Assembly (NCBI RefSeq): GCF_027244095.1
Contig: NC_069662.1
Coordinates: 58,056,001-58,120,000, forward strand
Source of the DNA: Hemicordylus capensis
Lineage: Eukaryota > Chordata > Lepidosauria > Squamata > Cordylidae
Direction: 5' to 3'
DNA: 64,000 nt
Both the position numbers and the translations under genes were made by a program. The first letter of the stretch is position 1; every line of letters begins with the position of its first letter. Under the pieces are notes generated by a model. That model did no database searches. It saw nothing but the letters and a program-made list of their open reading frames with translations, and was not told the origin of the DNA. This document shows, in pieces, positions 1-11,170 of this stretch.

Positions 1-415
1 GTTATTCCCAGCAGGAAGGATTCTGGCTTCTTAGGAAATGTCATTTTAAATATTTTCTTTAACTCATTATATATCATATCCCAATAGGCCTTGGCCTTCC
101 CACAGGTTCACCACATATGAAAAAAAGTGCCTTCAGAGTGTCCACACTTCCAACATTTGTTTGAAACATTTTTGTACATTAATGCCAATTTTTTTGGTGT
201 CAAGTACCATCTATACATCATTTTATAATAGTTTTCTTTTATAGTATAACATGCAGTGAATTTTAAATCATTTTTCCATAACTTTTCCCAGGCTGCCATT
301 TCTATATTATGCCCAAATCTTGAGCCCACTTTATCATAGTCGTTTTAACCACTTCCTCTCTTGTCTCCTCCAGAAGCAACAGTTTATACATTTTAGTTAA
401 AAGGGTCTGCTTCCA
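1..415 (-). mobile_element. L1 LINE, 3' part of ORF2, cut by window edge
   Basis: The minus strand encodes the C-terminal region of an L1 ORF2 protein, including a stretch reading YKMMYRWYLTPKKLALMY followed by the CWKCG...GTFFHMW cysteine/histidine motif typical of L1 ORF2 ends. The element continues past base 1. A sister copy lies at 59465-60750 on the other strand and has the same order of motifs. It is a truncated, non-functional fragment. Confidence 0.85.
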
Positions 416-478
416 GGTTGCACCTGTCTTCTAACCATGGATCTCATGTCACGTGCAGTTTGGCCATCATTTGGTCAC

Positions 479-616
479 CAGGGCGCTTTCCAGATTGTGA
501 GCCTTACACCGCAAAAAGCGGTGTAAACTGCAACGTTTTGTGGCCCCAAATTCAAACCACATTAGGGAGCCGTTATAAGGGGGCAAGCCTCCTACAACGG
601 GCAGATACAGCTCTCT

Positions 617-670
<54 letters not shown>

Positions 671-852
671 AATGCAGATGCAACATTATAGAGCTGTGAC
701 ACAGCAATTAAATCAAAAAGGCAGTGTCGGATATATGAAAGGCATCTTCCTTACAACACAGGGGCTGTGATGTCAAAACACAGGCAGTACAGAAGCGCAC
801 TTAAGGGACCCATTGTGACACTGTGATAGCATGCAATCTGGAAAGCGCCCTG
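479..852. mobile_element. Non-autonomous hAT-like element, TIR family CAGGGCGCTTTCCAG
   Basis: Perfect 19-bp terminal inverted repeats (CAGGGCGCTTTCCAGATTG and its complement) bound a 374-bp element without coding capacity. A (TG)n microsatellite has grown inside. Related copies lie at 32687-32977 and 55203-58111 (the latter broken up by later insertions). No clear 8-bp target duplication is visible here, so hAT membership is by resemblance. Confidence 0.75.
615..668. repeat. (TG)n microsatellite
   Basis: About 25 TG units, uninterrupted except near the left edge, inside the 479-852 element. Confidence 0.95.
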
Positions 853-1419
853 TCCACACACTTTGAATCAGTTATACATTTTCAAGCATAATGACAGCAA
901 ACTCTTTTGCTTGCAGAATAACAGTATTGCTTGAGTGACCTGCCCTTCACCGGCCAGATGTCACTTCCCCTGCCTGCCACTCCTGGCTCCCTGCCACCCT
1001 CCCTTCCTGTCTCCATGACCTTCTTCGCTCTTCCCCATTGGGGATGGGATTTTAAACTGCAGGTTCAGCAGTGAGGAGGGTGAAAAGGGAGCTGGTTCCT
1101 CCCACACAGCTGATCTGCAGTTCAAAATCCATCCGCATGGCAGTGACGAGGAATGGGTGCATGAAAGAGGCAGCTCTGGCCTTGTCCCCTGATGCTGCTG
1201 CCAGTGTCAAGGGTGTGGCCAGCAGCGCATGGACCTCACCTCGGGCAGCATCAGCACTGGAGCTGACACTGTATATCTAGCGCTACAGCTGAGTGACTGT
1301 GAAAAAGCTGCTGTCTTTGAGAAGTAATTGCAATGTGGTGACCAAATGACTAGGGAGGAGAAGAATGCAGCCTCGAACCCCATTCATTTCTCTGACTTCT
1401 GCTTCTCTTGCTTTGACAG
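853..1419. other. Unassigned intronic sequence
   Basis: I see no repeat family, exon or motif that I recognise. An open frame at 1071-1280 has no recognisable product. Confidence 0.5.
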
Positions 1420-1470
1420 GTCACAAATGACTGCACCGTCCCCTGCTAGAAAGCCCAGTTCCAAGACACT
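1420..1470 (+). CDS. Candidate tail exon of an upstream LRRC37-like gene
   Basis: A 51-nt block has a pyrimidine-rich tract ending in AG on the left and GTGAGT on the right. Only the frame with one leading base is open; it gives SQMTAPSPARKPSSKT. The 3' part of the block is close to the 3' part of the exon at 62474-62554 in the clear LRRC37 gene (AGAAAGCCCAG against AGAAGGCCCAG, then similar bases up to the donor), and both are phase 2 in and phase 2 out. I infer that this is the homologous tail exon of a second, upstream LRRC37 copy whose body lies left of the window. Identity is inferred from that similarity and from phase. It could belong to another serine-rich protein. Confidence 0.45.
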
Positions 1471-1705
1471 GTGAGTAATTGCAGAGTTCCTTATTATAGG
1501 CTGTTACTTCTTCCCTTTCAACTAGTCATTTGGGACTACTCAGTGTAGTGACCTACACTTATTGGCAGATCCATCGACAGGACATTTAGCTGGCTCAAAA
1601 TATGTATTATATTATACAAAGTATGTAAAGCGTTGCTCCCAAGCTAAAATTTGATGCTCCCGATCTAAAAACCTAGTGTAGAATACTATGTGCATTAATG
1701 TCACT

Positions 1706-2001
1706 TGGAGGAGAGCTGGTCTTGCGGTAGCGAGCACGGTCTGGCCTGGTTTGGATTTGGATGGGTGACTACATGTGTGCGCTGCCTGGTATAGGGGAGG
1801 GGGCCATAGCTCAGTGATAGAGCATCTGCTTGCATGCAGAAGGTCCCAGGTTCCCTCCCTGGCATCTCCAGGTAGGGCTGGGAGAGATTCCGACCAGAAA
1901 CCTGCAAGTTGCTGCCAGTCAGTTTAGAAAATACTGAACTAGATGGACCAATGGTCTGACTCAGTGGGAGGCAGCTTCCTATGTTGCTATGTAACTATGT
2001 T
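1706..2001 (+). mobile_element. 5S-rRNA-headed SINE (Sauria type)
   Basis: The head resembles the internal promoter part of 5S rRNA (GGTCTGGCCTGGTTTGGATTTGGATGGG). It is followed by a tRNA-like box sequence and the common squamate SINE body ending CAGCTTCCTATGTTGCTATG. Other copies are at 7078, 18508 and (minus) 27041. Confidence 0.8.
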
Positions 2002-2096
2002 TAGGCCTCTCTTTAAGTGGGAGGAGAGGGCGCAGTGGGAAGGCACCGCAGCCCAATTGAACTGAAAACAGTGACTGACATCCAGAGCAGCAAGAG

Positions 2097-2591
2097 CAGG
2101 GGCGGAGCCACAATTGGGCCAACGGGTTCAAAGACCCGGGGCCACTGACCAATCAGGGGCTGTGAGAGCGGCCCCGACATGCCCCCCACATCTGATGTCA
2201 GATGCGGGGGTGGTAGTATAGCTCCCGAGTGGGGGCCGCGTGGCCCCTTCGGGAGCGAAACTAAGGTTGGTGCTGCATTTGCAAAGGCAGAGAATAGTCG
2301 CTCCTGGCTGCGAAGGCAGTGCCTGCCTTACTAGCTCCTGAAGGGGCTGCGCGGCCGCTGCGAAGGCAGCGCCAGCCATAGTTTAACTGCCAAAGGGGCC
2401 GCGCGGCCCCTTCGGCAGTTAAACTTCAACTCCCGAATGGAGCCTCAAGGAGCCAGACCACGCCCCCCGCGTCTGGCGTCAGATGTGGGGGCGTGACTAT
2501 CCCCTGCATCTGACATCAGATGTGGGGGCGGGGCTATCGGGGCACCCGCCACAGCCGCACATGGGCCGCTGGCGGGCTGGCCACGCCCCTG
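2097..2591. mobile_element. GC-rich non-autonomous hAT element with CRE-like palindromes (copy 1)
   Basis: Ends are CAGGGGCGGAGCCA and TGGCCACGCCCCTG. The flanking 8-mers AGCAAGAG (2089-2096) and AACAAGAG (2592-2599) agree at 7 of 8 positions, as expected of a hAT target duplication. The body is GC-rich and carries three copies of a palindromic motif of the form TCTGAYRTCAGA followed by GGGGGCG. Sister copies are 17160-18336 and 27980-28355. No transposase is present. Confidence 0.85.
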
Positions 2592-3140
2592 AACAAGAGG
2601 CTGCTCCTAATTCATCCAGAATCTTCCCAAGCAGCAGAGTGTGCATGCAGCAGGAGGGAGGAGCCATGTTCACTGTTCTCCCTGCCTCTGTTAGTATACT
2701 TTGCCTTCCAAAAATATGTCCCTGAGGGATTTTTGGAAGGTAAAAAGAGCACTTATGGAGAAAGGAAAGAGCAACAAAAATTGCTCCCCTCCCCTCTGCT
2801 CTGGAACAATCTGGCAGAGTTAGGAGCAGCTTCTCTGGTTGCTGCTCTGGATATCAGCCAGTAATAAATTTAAGGTGGTGGTGGTGGTGGTGATGATGAT
2901 GATGAAGAACCACTTTGTTAACTACCCCATAACAAATTGTTCTCTGGGCAGCTCACAACATGAAATTAAAACATGAAATTAAAACACATAACTTGTGGGG
3001 CGGGTGTGTGTGCTTCAGAAACCTTTAGGTCCAGGTTCCAAAATTACCTAGGTGCACCTCTGCTTCTGATAGAGGACAGACTGTTTGGAGCAAAGGTGTA
3101 TATGGTTGGTTTGTGTAGTGCTGTAAGCAAATGTGTGGTG
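2592..3140. other. Unassigned, with short GGT/GAT tract
   Basis: A (GGT)n then (GAT)n tract lies at about 2874-2907. A short segment near 2940-2990 looks like the tail of an old L2/CR1-type LINE. Nothing else is recognised. Confidence 0.4.
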
Positions 3141-3364
3141 TAAGCCAGTGTGGTGTAAGCCAGTGTGGTGTAGTGGTTAGAGTGCTGGAGTAGGACCGGG
3201 AAGACCCGAGTTCAAATCCCCATTCAGCCATGAAACTAGCTGGGTGACTCTGGGCCAGTCAGTTCTCCCTCAGCCTAACCTACATCACAGAGCGGTTGTG
3301 AAAGAGAAACTCAAGTATGTAGTACACCGCTCTGGGCTCCTTGGAGGAAGAGCAGGATATAAAT

Positions 3365-3367
<3 letters not shown>
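3141..3367 (+). mobile_element. MIR-type (CORE) SINE
   Basis: A tRNA-derived head (GTGTAGTGGTTAGAGTGCTGG, then GAGTTCAAATCCCC) is followed by a body with the MIR order AGCTGGGTGACTCTGGGCCAGTC and an L2-like tail ending in TATAAATGTAATAAT. A minus-strand relative lies at 9453-9665. The start of the head is duplicated. Confidence 0.8.
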
Positions 3368-3399
<32 letters not shown>

Positions 3400-3414
3400 T
3401 ATTATTATTATTAT
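3366..3414. repeat. (AAT)n/(ATT)n compound microsatellite
   Basis: An AAT run switches to an ATT run, making a self-complementary tract at the tail of the MIR-type SINE. Confidence 0.95.
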
Positions 3415-3462
3415 AAGCCCAGAGGCAGCAAATTTTCTTTAATGCCTGTTTCCATTCTGACA

Positions 3463-3662
3463 GGTCTGCACCTCCACCCCTGTTTGCACCTCAGTTCACA
3501 CCTCTGTCTGTACCTCCATCCATGCCTATGTACATAACTCTGCATATACCTCCCCTGTATCTCTATCTCTCTCCATCCACACCTCCATATGTACATCAAT
3601 CGGCATTTCGTCCCTATGTTCCTCAGTCATTTCAACCTCCGTCTGCACCTCCGTCTGTACAT
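3463..3662. repeat. Degenerate minisatellite, ACCTCCRTCTGTAC-like units
   Basis: About a dozen imperfect 12-18-bp pyrimidine-rich units built on CACCTCCRTCTG, drifting in sequence along the tract. Confidence 0.6.
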
Positions 3663-3664
3663 GG

Positions 3665-4717
3665 GATAAGTAAATGTAGAGTAATCTGGGCCTGCTTCTT
3701 CCTTTCATTAACCTGGTCATTTTAAAGCTGACCTGTAAGACAATGTAGTACAAAGTAGGATTGTCAGATACATTTTTTTAAAGGTAGCTAATTTGCACAA
3801 CCTTTTACTTATGCCAGTTTGCTCTACCCTACATCCACTATCTACTCCACCTTTGAGCAGACTTAATATAGGATGCTCTGCATGCATTGCAATAGACTTA
3901 GGCATAAAACAAACTAATCAGTTCCCACTAAGACATAGTCAAAGAAGAAATGGAATCTCTGCTTGTTAAAGATGGGCCAGAGAAAGTTGTTTTGAGTACC
4001 TCACCCACTCCCAGTCTCTGTCCAGGCTGTAGGAAGGCTGGCAGCAACCCTGGACAGGCATGTGCCTGCCCTTTTCCTGCCTATGCTGCCAGGCCTGTCC
4101 CCTCGCCACCCGATGATGTCTCCTTTGCCAGCACCGGGTCTCCCCCCACACATACTGCTACTGCCACTGCCCCTTCCTCTGATGCCAGGCTTGTCTCCGG
4201 CTGTGCCATCCCCTGCCGGCCATACCCCTTCCACCCTGTGTCAGTACACCAATGCAGGAGGCATTTCTGGGGCTGAACAGGATGTGTGGCGCATGGAGAG
4301 CACTTTCTGTGTTGGCCCAGCTGGGGGCTTCTCTCCCTTGCTTGCCAGGGAGAGGAAAGAACAACACTACTGGACCGGCGCAGAAAGCACTCACCGACTG
4401 AATGGGCCATGTCACAACCGGGAAGGAGACAGGTGCAGCAGCAGCTAGCAGTTGGTGGGGAGGGTTCCCTATGGGGAGGGGCACCCTGGTGGGGCCCACG
4501 GCCTAGGGGCAGTCCCCCCTACTCCATTTTCCCCCTATGCACCTGGTCTCTGTGATGAGATTCTCAAACAAAATTTGTGGGGTCGAATCCAGAGCTGCAT
4601 TTCTAGCACCCGAACAGCCTTCGGTTTTTCAGACCTGAGGACCAGATCTGGGAAGGGAAGAGAGCAAGCCTGATTGCCACAAATTGTTCTGAAGTTTTGC
4701 TTTTTACTCTTTAACAG
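3665..4717. other. Unassigned; GC-rich block at about 4000-4550
   Basis: The GC-rich block has overlapping open frames on both strands. They are compositional and match no family I know. It may be a non-autonomous DNA element with unclear ends. Confidence 0.35.
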
Positions 4718-4757
4718 ATCGACGGCAGAAGGTGGTGCTAGCAGAGTCAAGGAAAGA
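4718..4757 (+). CDS. Candidate tail exon 2 of the upstream LRRC37-like gene
   Basis: A 40-nt block lies between TTTTTACTCTTTAACAG and GTGAGTAACTGC. Joined in phase to the 1420-1470 exon it reads STAEGGASRVKER. Its 5' splice site and the first 50 or so intronic bases resemble those after 1470 (both GTGAGTAAYTGCARAGT, then CTGTT.CTTCTTCCC). This suggests the two exons arose by tandem duplication with their flanks. Moderate to low confidence, because the exon is short and only splice signals and phase support it. Confidence 0.4.
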
Positions 4758-5394
4758 GTGAGTAACTGCAAAGTCCAAACCTTTGCTGTTTCTTCTTCCC
4801 TCTAGTGTTGATCTGCTGCAAGACTGTGATCTTAAGAAGATATCTGTTTTTGCAAAACATTTTTCTGACATGTGTTTAGTTATTAAGGGAAACGGGAGCA
4901 CACACAGCTCCCAAACCTGGGCAGGACACGTCTCCTGCTCTAATTAGAATTGTATAAACCAGCCCACTATGAGGAATTAAGGTTTTGCAGCAATTTCAGT
5001 CTGTAGGAGACCAGGTTTAGTGTGGGAATGCTGCAAGACACCTTGTATGTGTACCTGCAAAAGATATGTGAGAGCCAGAATTGGGCTGTGCTGGCAAACC
5101 ACAAAGTCAAGTTTGAAGGTTATGGAAAAGCAAGAAATACCAAACGAGCCAGAAGCTCAAAGGACCTAGAACGGCTTGGTAGGCTAGGTAAGATCCACAG
5201 TCTCCCTGTTGAAAACAGGTATGTCTTTATGGAAAGTTGCATCCTGATCCTGTCAGTTGTGAAAACCAGCCCACAGTTTCTAGTTTGCCATAGTAATAGC
5301 AACAAAGAAATGTTTCCTAGATTCACTGGGGGGGCGGGATCCAATTTACTGAGTGCATTTTAATTTAATTATTTTATCTACTTTATATTTTCAG

Positions 5395-5467
5395 AATTTC
5401 GGGTGCGGGAAGTGAAGCTGGAGGAAGCGCAACTGAAGGGAGAGGAAGCGCAACTGAAGAAGATTGA
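5395..5467 (+). CDS. Candidate terminal exon of the upstream LRRC37-like gene
   Basis: A TTTATATTTTCAG acceptor is followed by a frame that, with one leading base, reads SGAGSEAGGSATEGRGSATE and ends at TGA (5465-5467). This acidic, Ser/Thr/Glu-rich end is like the acidic C-termini I recall from LRRC37 proteins. It contains an 18-bp tandem duplication (GAGGAAGCGCAACTGAAG). Phase fits direct splicing from 1470 but not from 4757, so 4718-4757 and this exon may be alternatives. No AATAAA was seen just downstream. Confidence 0.35.
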
Positions 5468-5533
5468 CCTCTGTTCGTTTGTAAATAATCTTATATTATC
5501 TGTAGAGCGCTGTAGAAAGTTCTGGTGTTGCTG

Positions 5534-5539
5534 TTATTA

Positions 5540-5580
<41 letters not shown>
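5534..5580. repeat. (ATT)n microsatellite
   Basis: About 15 ATT units. Long Ile or Asn runs read through here on either strand are artefacts of this tract. Confidence 0.95.
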
Positions 5581-5581
<1 letters not shown>

Positions 5582-7077
5582 ATACATACCTCCGAAAGAC
5601 ACGCCTCTTCTTCTCCATGGTCTCTGCAGCAAGAGTTCTGCTTATATACAGAACAACATTTGGAAGCTTCGGAGGTTTTGTAGAGCATTCTGGTTCCTGT
5701 TCTGAAATGGGGAGACCTGTACACCGGGCGTGCCGGGCGTGCATACTCCTGTCCCTCAGTCACTTTACAATCATAACTTTAGCAGCAGCAGGGACAGATT
5801 CGCCGTTGAATACCTGTGTGCTCTGCACATGGGCTACCAGGGGACCCGCCGGATGGGGGCTGAGGGGAGAGGCCTTGCTCACCCACCATCCACTGCCTCT
5901 GGTGCAGCCCCCCCACCCGTCACTGGCCTTTGTGACCTCTGCTCTCTGACACTGTTCAGGCTTGCTGGCTTCTCTTTGCCAGCTGTAACACAGTATAATA
6001 ATGTCACTGCCCAGCACCTGTTATCCCTGAGATGGGCTCATACCAGGGTGGTGACATCATGATACCATGTTATAGCCAGTGAATGAATTTAACCTGGCTG
6101 TGACTGTAGTGGTGAGCAGAGGCCAGTGGCAGGTGGGCGGGCTGTGGTGGCAGTGGTGGTGGCCCACCAAAGCATTTAGACATAGAACATCACCAATATT
6201 GCTCCACCGCTGAGCAGCCGCTAAAGGAACTTCATTAGAATGTTAATCTTTTTCCTCCCTTAAAAGAGATAACTTGAACTGAAGGCAATATCGAATCTTC
6301 CACTCTCATTCAAAATCGATCATAGACTTGGATGGCCAGCTGATCCAACTGAGCTCAGAGGGTAGGATTGTGGAGACCTCCCAACTGGCTGCTAAAAACC
6401 AGCCTCCTTGAGTTTCAATCCCTGCCTGACCACCACTGCCACCATCCCCAAACATATTTTTATCATGGTGCCCCTGCTGCCCTTGCTCTTCTCTTCTCCT
6501 CCCGCAGTTCTGCCCTGTCCTCCCACCTCCTGCCTTTTCAAAAGGCTGAGGGCAGGGGAAAGGGAGCAGCAGGAAGTATATTGACTGACTTCCTGCTGCT
6601 CCAACTTCCCTGCCCTCAGCTTCCGTGCCGGCAGGGGGCGGGAAGATTCAGGGAGGGAGAGGAATGGCTGTGTTGCCACAGCAACCACCAAGTGGGGGGG
6701 GGGCATTGCAAAGCCTTCCCTCCTCTTGCAGCTCCCTTTCAGAACCTTACAAGATTCAGATCAGAAGCTTCCCACCCACAAGCTTCCCTTCCCACCCAAT
6801 GTGATGGCTAGCAGAGGTTTTATGAAGCCAAGCTCAATAATAGCTTAAAGAAGATACAGAATACCAATCATACGTCCCTGGTCCTGCTGAGATCTTGTCC
6901 ACGGGGGGTCTGTTGCAACCCCAGGCACCCCCTTGGCGTGCAGAGTCGACCATGGCTTCCTCGACCTACACAGAACTCCAAAGTTAGGGTATCTGTGTAC
7001 CTTTTTGATATCTTTGAACAGCCCTTGGGAAAGGCTATAGGCCCCCTCTCCATCAATGGTATGCATGCAAAGTTTAG
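5581..7077. other. Unassigned, partly GC-rich
   Basis: GC-rich segments at about 5700-5950 and 6370-6800 share phrases with 7790-8110 (gene-poor, CTTCCAGCACCTTGCGAAG-like lines). I see no exon. Confidence 0.35.
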
Positions 7078-7378
7078 GAGAGGAGAGCTGGTCTTGTGGT
7101 AGCAAGCATGACTTGTCCCCATAGCTAAGCAAGGTCTGTCCTGGTTGCATCTGAATGGGAGACTTGATGTGTGAGCACGGCAAGATATTCCCCTCAGGGG
7201 ATGAAGCCGCTCTGGGAAGAGCAGAAGGTTTCAAGTTCCCTCCCTGGCTTCTCCAAGATAGGGCTGAGAGAGATTCCTGCCTGCAACCTTGGAGAAGCCG
7301 CTGCCAGTCTGTGAAGACAATACTGAGCTAGATAGACCAATGGTCTGACTCAGTATATGGCAGTTTCCTATGTTCCTA
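7078..7378 (+). mobile_element. 5S-rRNA-headed SINE (Sauria type)
   Basis: The most complete copy in the window. The head is GCTAAGCAAGGTCTGTCCTG and then a stretch ending ATGGGAGACTT, matching the internal promoter of 5S rRNA. The body runs through CAATGGTCTGACTCAGTATA to CCTATGTTCCT. Confidence 0.85.
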
Positions 7379-7789
7379 AAGTTGGGCACATCATTCCTTT
7401 CGTCTAAGAGGAAAGGAAGGGAGTGACAGGCCTCCTTATCAGCAAGTGTGTGATTGGGTGCCAAGTGCCTCCCAACCCTGGGCACAGCCTGATTTATCTT
7501 CCCTGGATGTTTTGGGAAGCACGATCTGTGTGCTGGGCAAAGCCTCTGATCCTTCCTCATTATTTGGAGAAATATCGCCGGGATCTAGCGGTACTACTTG
7601 GCCAGATAGAAACATCTAGTCTGCACCTGGTCTGTGCAAGGCAGGGTCGTTCATAGTTCATGCCTTCCAGGAAAAGCCCAAGGAGAAAGGCCTAGAATTA
7701 ATCTTATGCAGAAAGGTAGAAATATAAGCAATATATCGTGTAGAGGGCAGAAATGGATCATGCCATTAAACTCCTCGCCAATCTTCTGC

Positions 7790-8110
7790 GGTGCCACAAC
7801 ACCATCCAGGCCTTCGAAAGGCACCATGAGAGGTGGGGCTGGGGCCGTGCTGGCAACCCTCCCTCTGTGTGGGGTCCCTTTACAAAAGGCTTTGTAAGGC
7901 TCAGATTGGGAGCTTCCCATCCAAGCTTTGCAACGCCGTTTCCAAAGGTGTTATGTGCTGGGCGCTGCCAATCCTCCCTCCACAGGGGGAGCCTTTGCAA
8001 AGTGTCTAGAGAGAGGCACCATGAAGGAAGAGAAGGCTGCTAGCAGCTTTCCCTCCTTAGCAGCGCCCTTCCAGCACCTTGCGAAGGTCCAGTGGGGATA
8101 CAGCCACCTA
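7790..8110. repeat. Imperfect tandem or inverted low-copy repeats, about 110 bp
   Basis: Phrases such as GGCACCATGA, CCTTTRCAAARG and CAAYCCTCCCTC recur at spacings near 110 bp. Similar phrases occur at 6700-6800. The family is not recognised. Confidence 0.4.
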
Positions 8111-8350
8111 ACTTGTGAAAGGCTTTGGTATACGGGCTTAAGGAGAGGAGGCTGCTTGGTGGCAGCAGTTTCTCATTGCCCAGCCCCCTTGCCAGTCTTG
8201 AAAGGTGGCCAAGGTAATGAGAAAAGGCTGCCAGCCAGGAAACAGTCTCCTCAACCTGTGCCCCTTTAAATGCTGTGGAGGGTGCGAGGCAGTCACAGCT
8301 TGCCTCAGGTGAGCAAGAACCTGGGGCTGCTCCTACTTGGCAGGGAGAAA

Positions 8351-8645
8351 GTCTGGCAAAGAGGCACCTTTTAACGTGCTGATTCTCTTTATTTAGCAGG
8401 AGGAGAGTAACTGGTCCTATCCATCCCCAGCACAGTACCTCCAGTGACAGTCGCTGGTGTCTGTCTTAAGTTTCATTCCGATTGTGAGCCCTTTGGGGAC
8501 AGAGATCCATCTATCTTACTTACTTACTTACTTACTTACTTATTTATTATTTGTGTGTGTAAACTGCCCTCAGCCATTTTTGGAAGGGTGGTATAGGAAT
8601 TGAATAAATAATAAAGTAATAATAACAATAACAATAACAACAGCA
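8351..8645 (+). mobile_element. SINE with L2-like 3' tail (family S)
   Basis: The body CTTTATTTAGCAGGAGGAGAG is followed by GAGCCCTTTGGGGACAGAGATCC, GTAAACTGCCCTCAGCC and a GGTATAGGAATTGAATAAATAA tail, as in L2-mobilised repeats of squamates. Copies are at 10337, 11634/12416 (split), 20164 and 59651. A (CTTA)n tract is embedded. Confidence 0.75.
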
Positions 8646-8870
8646 ACAATAATGAATATATGCCTGGCTCCTGCAGTGATCTCTTCTAGACCAGTGTACA
8701 TCTAATTCTTTTCTAAACCCTTTTCAGCATCTTTTTAGTGCCCAGAACAACACAGTATTACCTGCCGGTCTTTGCACAATATTATAGCAATTTTCTTGGA
8801 GTTGGATGGTTAATCTTGGCTCAAGCTAATGCAGCCTGTGTTCTTTTGTTTTACTCTAGAGCAGGGATTC

Positions 8871-8998
8871 TCAACTTGTGGGTGTCCAGATGTAATTGAC
8901 TTCAACTCCCACAATTCCCAACCAAAGACCACTGGGGCTGGGGATTATGGGAGTTGAAGTCCAATAACATCTGGGGACCCACACGTTGAGAATCCCTG
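8871..8998. mobile_element. Palindromic hAT-type MITE inserted at PLEKHM1 exon
   Basis: Long inverted arms (CAGGGATTCTCAACTTGTGG and its near complement at the right end) make a hairpin. Flanks CTCTAGAG and CTCTAAAT look like a decayed 8-bp target duplication; CTCTAGAG is a typical hAT target. It sits between the polypyrimidine tract TTTTGTTTTACTCTAG and the coding exon starting at 9005. Confidence 0.8.
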
Positions 8999-9004
8999 CT
9001 CTAA

Positions 9005-9253
<249 letters not shown>

Positions 9254-9452
9254 TAAGAGTGGAGGGGTGAACTTACAACTGCCACCCAAACTTGCTGTGT
9301 CTTGTTTAGCATCACTGCTGGTAGTGAGTGACTTGGGGTGGCTTCTAGATAAAGAAAATATCAAAGTGCTACAAACTCAAGGGAATATGGCTGATGAGGG
9401 GTCTTCTTCTTCTCTTGATAGATCTCTGCAGTATTGTTATTTTGTATTATTA

Positions 9453-9665
9453 TTTTTACATTTATATCCCACTCTTCCTCTAAGGAGCCCAGAGCGGTGT
9501 ACTACATACTTAAGTTTCTCTTTCACAACAACCCTGTGAAGTAGGTTAGGCTGAGAGAAAAGTGACTGGCCCAGAGTCACCCAGCTAGTATCATGGCTGA
9601 ATGGGGATTTGAACTCGGGTCTCCCCGGTCCTAGTTCAACACTCTAACCGCTACACCATGCTGGC
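9453..9665 (-). mobile_element. MIR-type (CORE) SINE
   Basis: The minus-strand copy reads, in plus orientation, GAGCCCAGAGCGGTGTACTA, then CCCAGAGTCACCCAGCTAG and a tRNA-like GAACTCGGGTCTCC...CTCTAACCGCTACACCATG head. It is the reverse of the 3141 copy. Confidence 0.8.
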
Positions 9666-9765
9666 TCACTATCAGCAAAGTATATCAGCTAAAGTATATC
9701 AGCAAGAGTCTCTAATTCACAATAGTTTAATAGCGCAGCAGCAACAACAACAAAGGTCATTTTTC

Positions 9766-10115
9766 TTAGACATGCATATAGGGGTCAAGAGGATGGTTCT
9801 TAAGAATTAAGTTTGAACTTTCGTTATGGCATCCTGGTTTGATATAGATTCCCACTTGTGCCCCATGTAGAATTTGGGCCAGGGTTTTAGCCTCAACAAA
9901 TGTTAAAGCTGCTGGAATTATTTCTCCTCCTTTCCTTAAAAAACACCTCTTAATGGCCATTGAATAGTTTAGAGCCATTTGTAGAACATGCTTAATATGG
10001 GACTTCCAAATCTCCATAGAATGGAAGACTACTCCTAGAAATTTAAAAGCAGGAACCACGTTTTCAAAGCTAAATTGCTGAAATAGAAAAAGTTCAGAGT
10101 CCATTTTTTGTATGA
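9766..10115 (-). mobile_element. LINE reverse-transcriptase C-terminal fragment
   Basis: Minus-strand frame with FKFLGVVFHSMEIWKSHIKH, then AAIKRCFLRKGG-like and EAKTLAQILHGAQVGIY. This is the region after the RT domain of an RNase H-less LINE family common in lizards. A short, truncated fragment; the clade is not determined. Confidence 0.65.
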
Positions 10116-10336
10116 AAAGACTATGAGCTTAGTTGTGGTACTGAGAACAAATTCCCAATCTGCGCATATGCTCAGAGGCACCCTGCTCCTTAACCAATGT
10201 GTGTGTTCATCCCTTGAGCCACTATTTTGCATCTGACTCCAACTGGGATTTAAACCTTGGGATTTTAAAGACAAAAACAAGTCGATTCGGCAAGCTTGAA
10301 GTCTGTCAATCCCTAATTGCTAACCTGCTAACCCCT

Positions 10337-10600
10337 GCTAACTGGGCAAAGAGGCACCTTTTTAACGTGGTGATTCTCTTTATTTAGCAGGGAGAGAATA
10401 ACTGGCCCTATCCACTCCCAGTACAGTACTTCCAATGACTGTTAAAAGCTGGTGTCTATCTGATGTTTCTTTTTAGATTGTGAGCTCTTTGGGGACAGGG
10501 ATCCATATTATTTATTTATTTATTATTTCTCTGTGTAAACTGCCCTGAGCCATTTTTTGAAGGGCAGTATAGAAATCGAATGAATGAATGAATGAATGAA
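10337..10600 (+). mobile_element. SINE family S
   Basis: ACTGGGCAAAGAGGCACC start, CTTTATTTAGCAGGGAGAGA, then TGAGCTCTTTGGGGACAGGG and a tail that runs into (GAAT)n. Confidence 0.75.
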
Positions 10601-10934
10601 ACAGATGATAGCCAGCTGATGCAATTGTCTGTGTCTCATCACCTCATAACCTCCTGGTGTTCTTCCTTCTGCTCTCTGTTAGTCCTTTGAGAGTGCATCA
10701 CACCCTGCCTTCCCTCAGGCTGGTTGCACCTACAAGCAATACCCAGACCACCTTGCCTTCCACTTCCCTGTGGAGTTGCAGCTTTAACAGGTCTCTCTCT
10801 CTTTTCCTACCACTTTTCCTCCTTCAGAAACATAATTTCTGAGCTGGAACACTTGGAATGACTTGTGCAGTGATTTCCTGTCAATTAATTTGCTACTATA
10901 CCTTAAATCAGCTGAAGTTACTGGACACTTTTAA

Positions 10935-11170
10935 AGGTGAAGTGTGCCGTCGAGTCAGTGTTGACTCCTGGTGACCACAGAGCCTTGTGGTTGTCTTTGG
11001 TAGAATACAGGAAGAGTTTACCATTGCCTCCTCCCACACAGTAAGAGATGATGCCTTTCAGCATCTTCCTATATCTCTGCTGGCCTATATAGGTGTTTCC
11101 CATAGTCTGGGAAACCTTCCAGCAGGTCATTTCCCCTTCAACGGTAGCCCCATGGAGAGAGTAATATGAC
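10935..11170 (-). mobile_element. tRNA-derived SINE (family T)
   Basis: In plus orientation GAAGTGTGCCGTCGAGTCAG starts the 3' part; ATGCCTTTCAGCATCTTCCT and GTGTTTCCCATAGTCTGGGA follow. Related copies are at 33596 (plus) and 46090 (minus). Confidence 0.7.

Noticed and set aside
3950-4560. Six overlapping open frames on both strands
   Set aside because: GC-rich composition explains them; no domain, no splice-bounded exon.
3366-5580. Poly-Asn, poly-Tyr and poly-Ile stretches in open frames
   Set aside because: Translations of (AAT)n/(ATT)n microsatellites.
7078-7378. 5S rRNA-like sequence
   Set aside because: Only the internal-promoter part of 5S rRNA is present and a SINE body follows, so it is a SINE and not a 5S gene.
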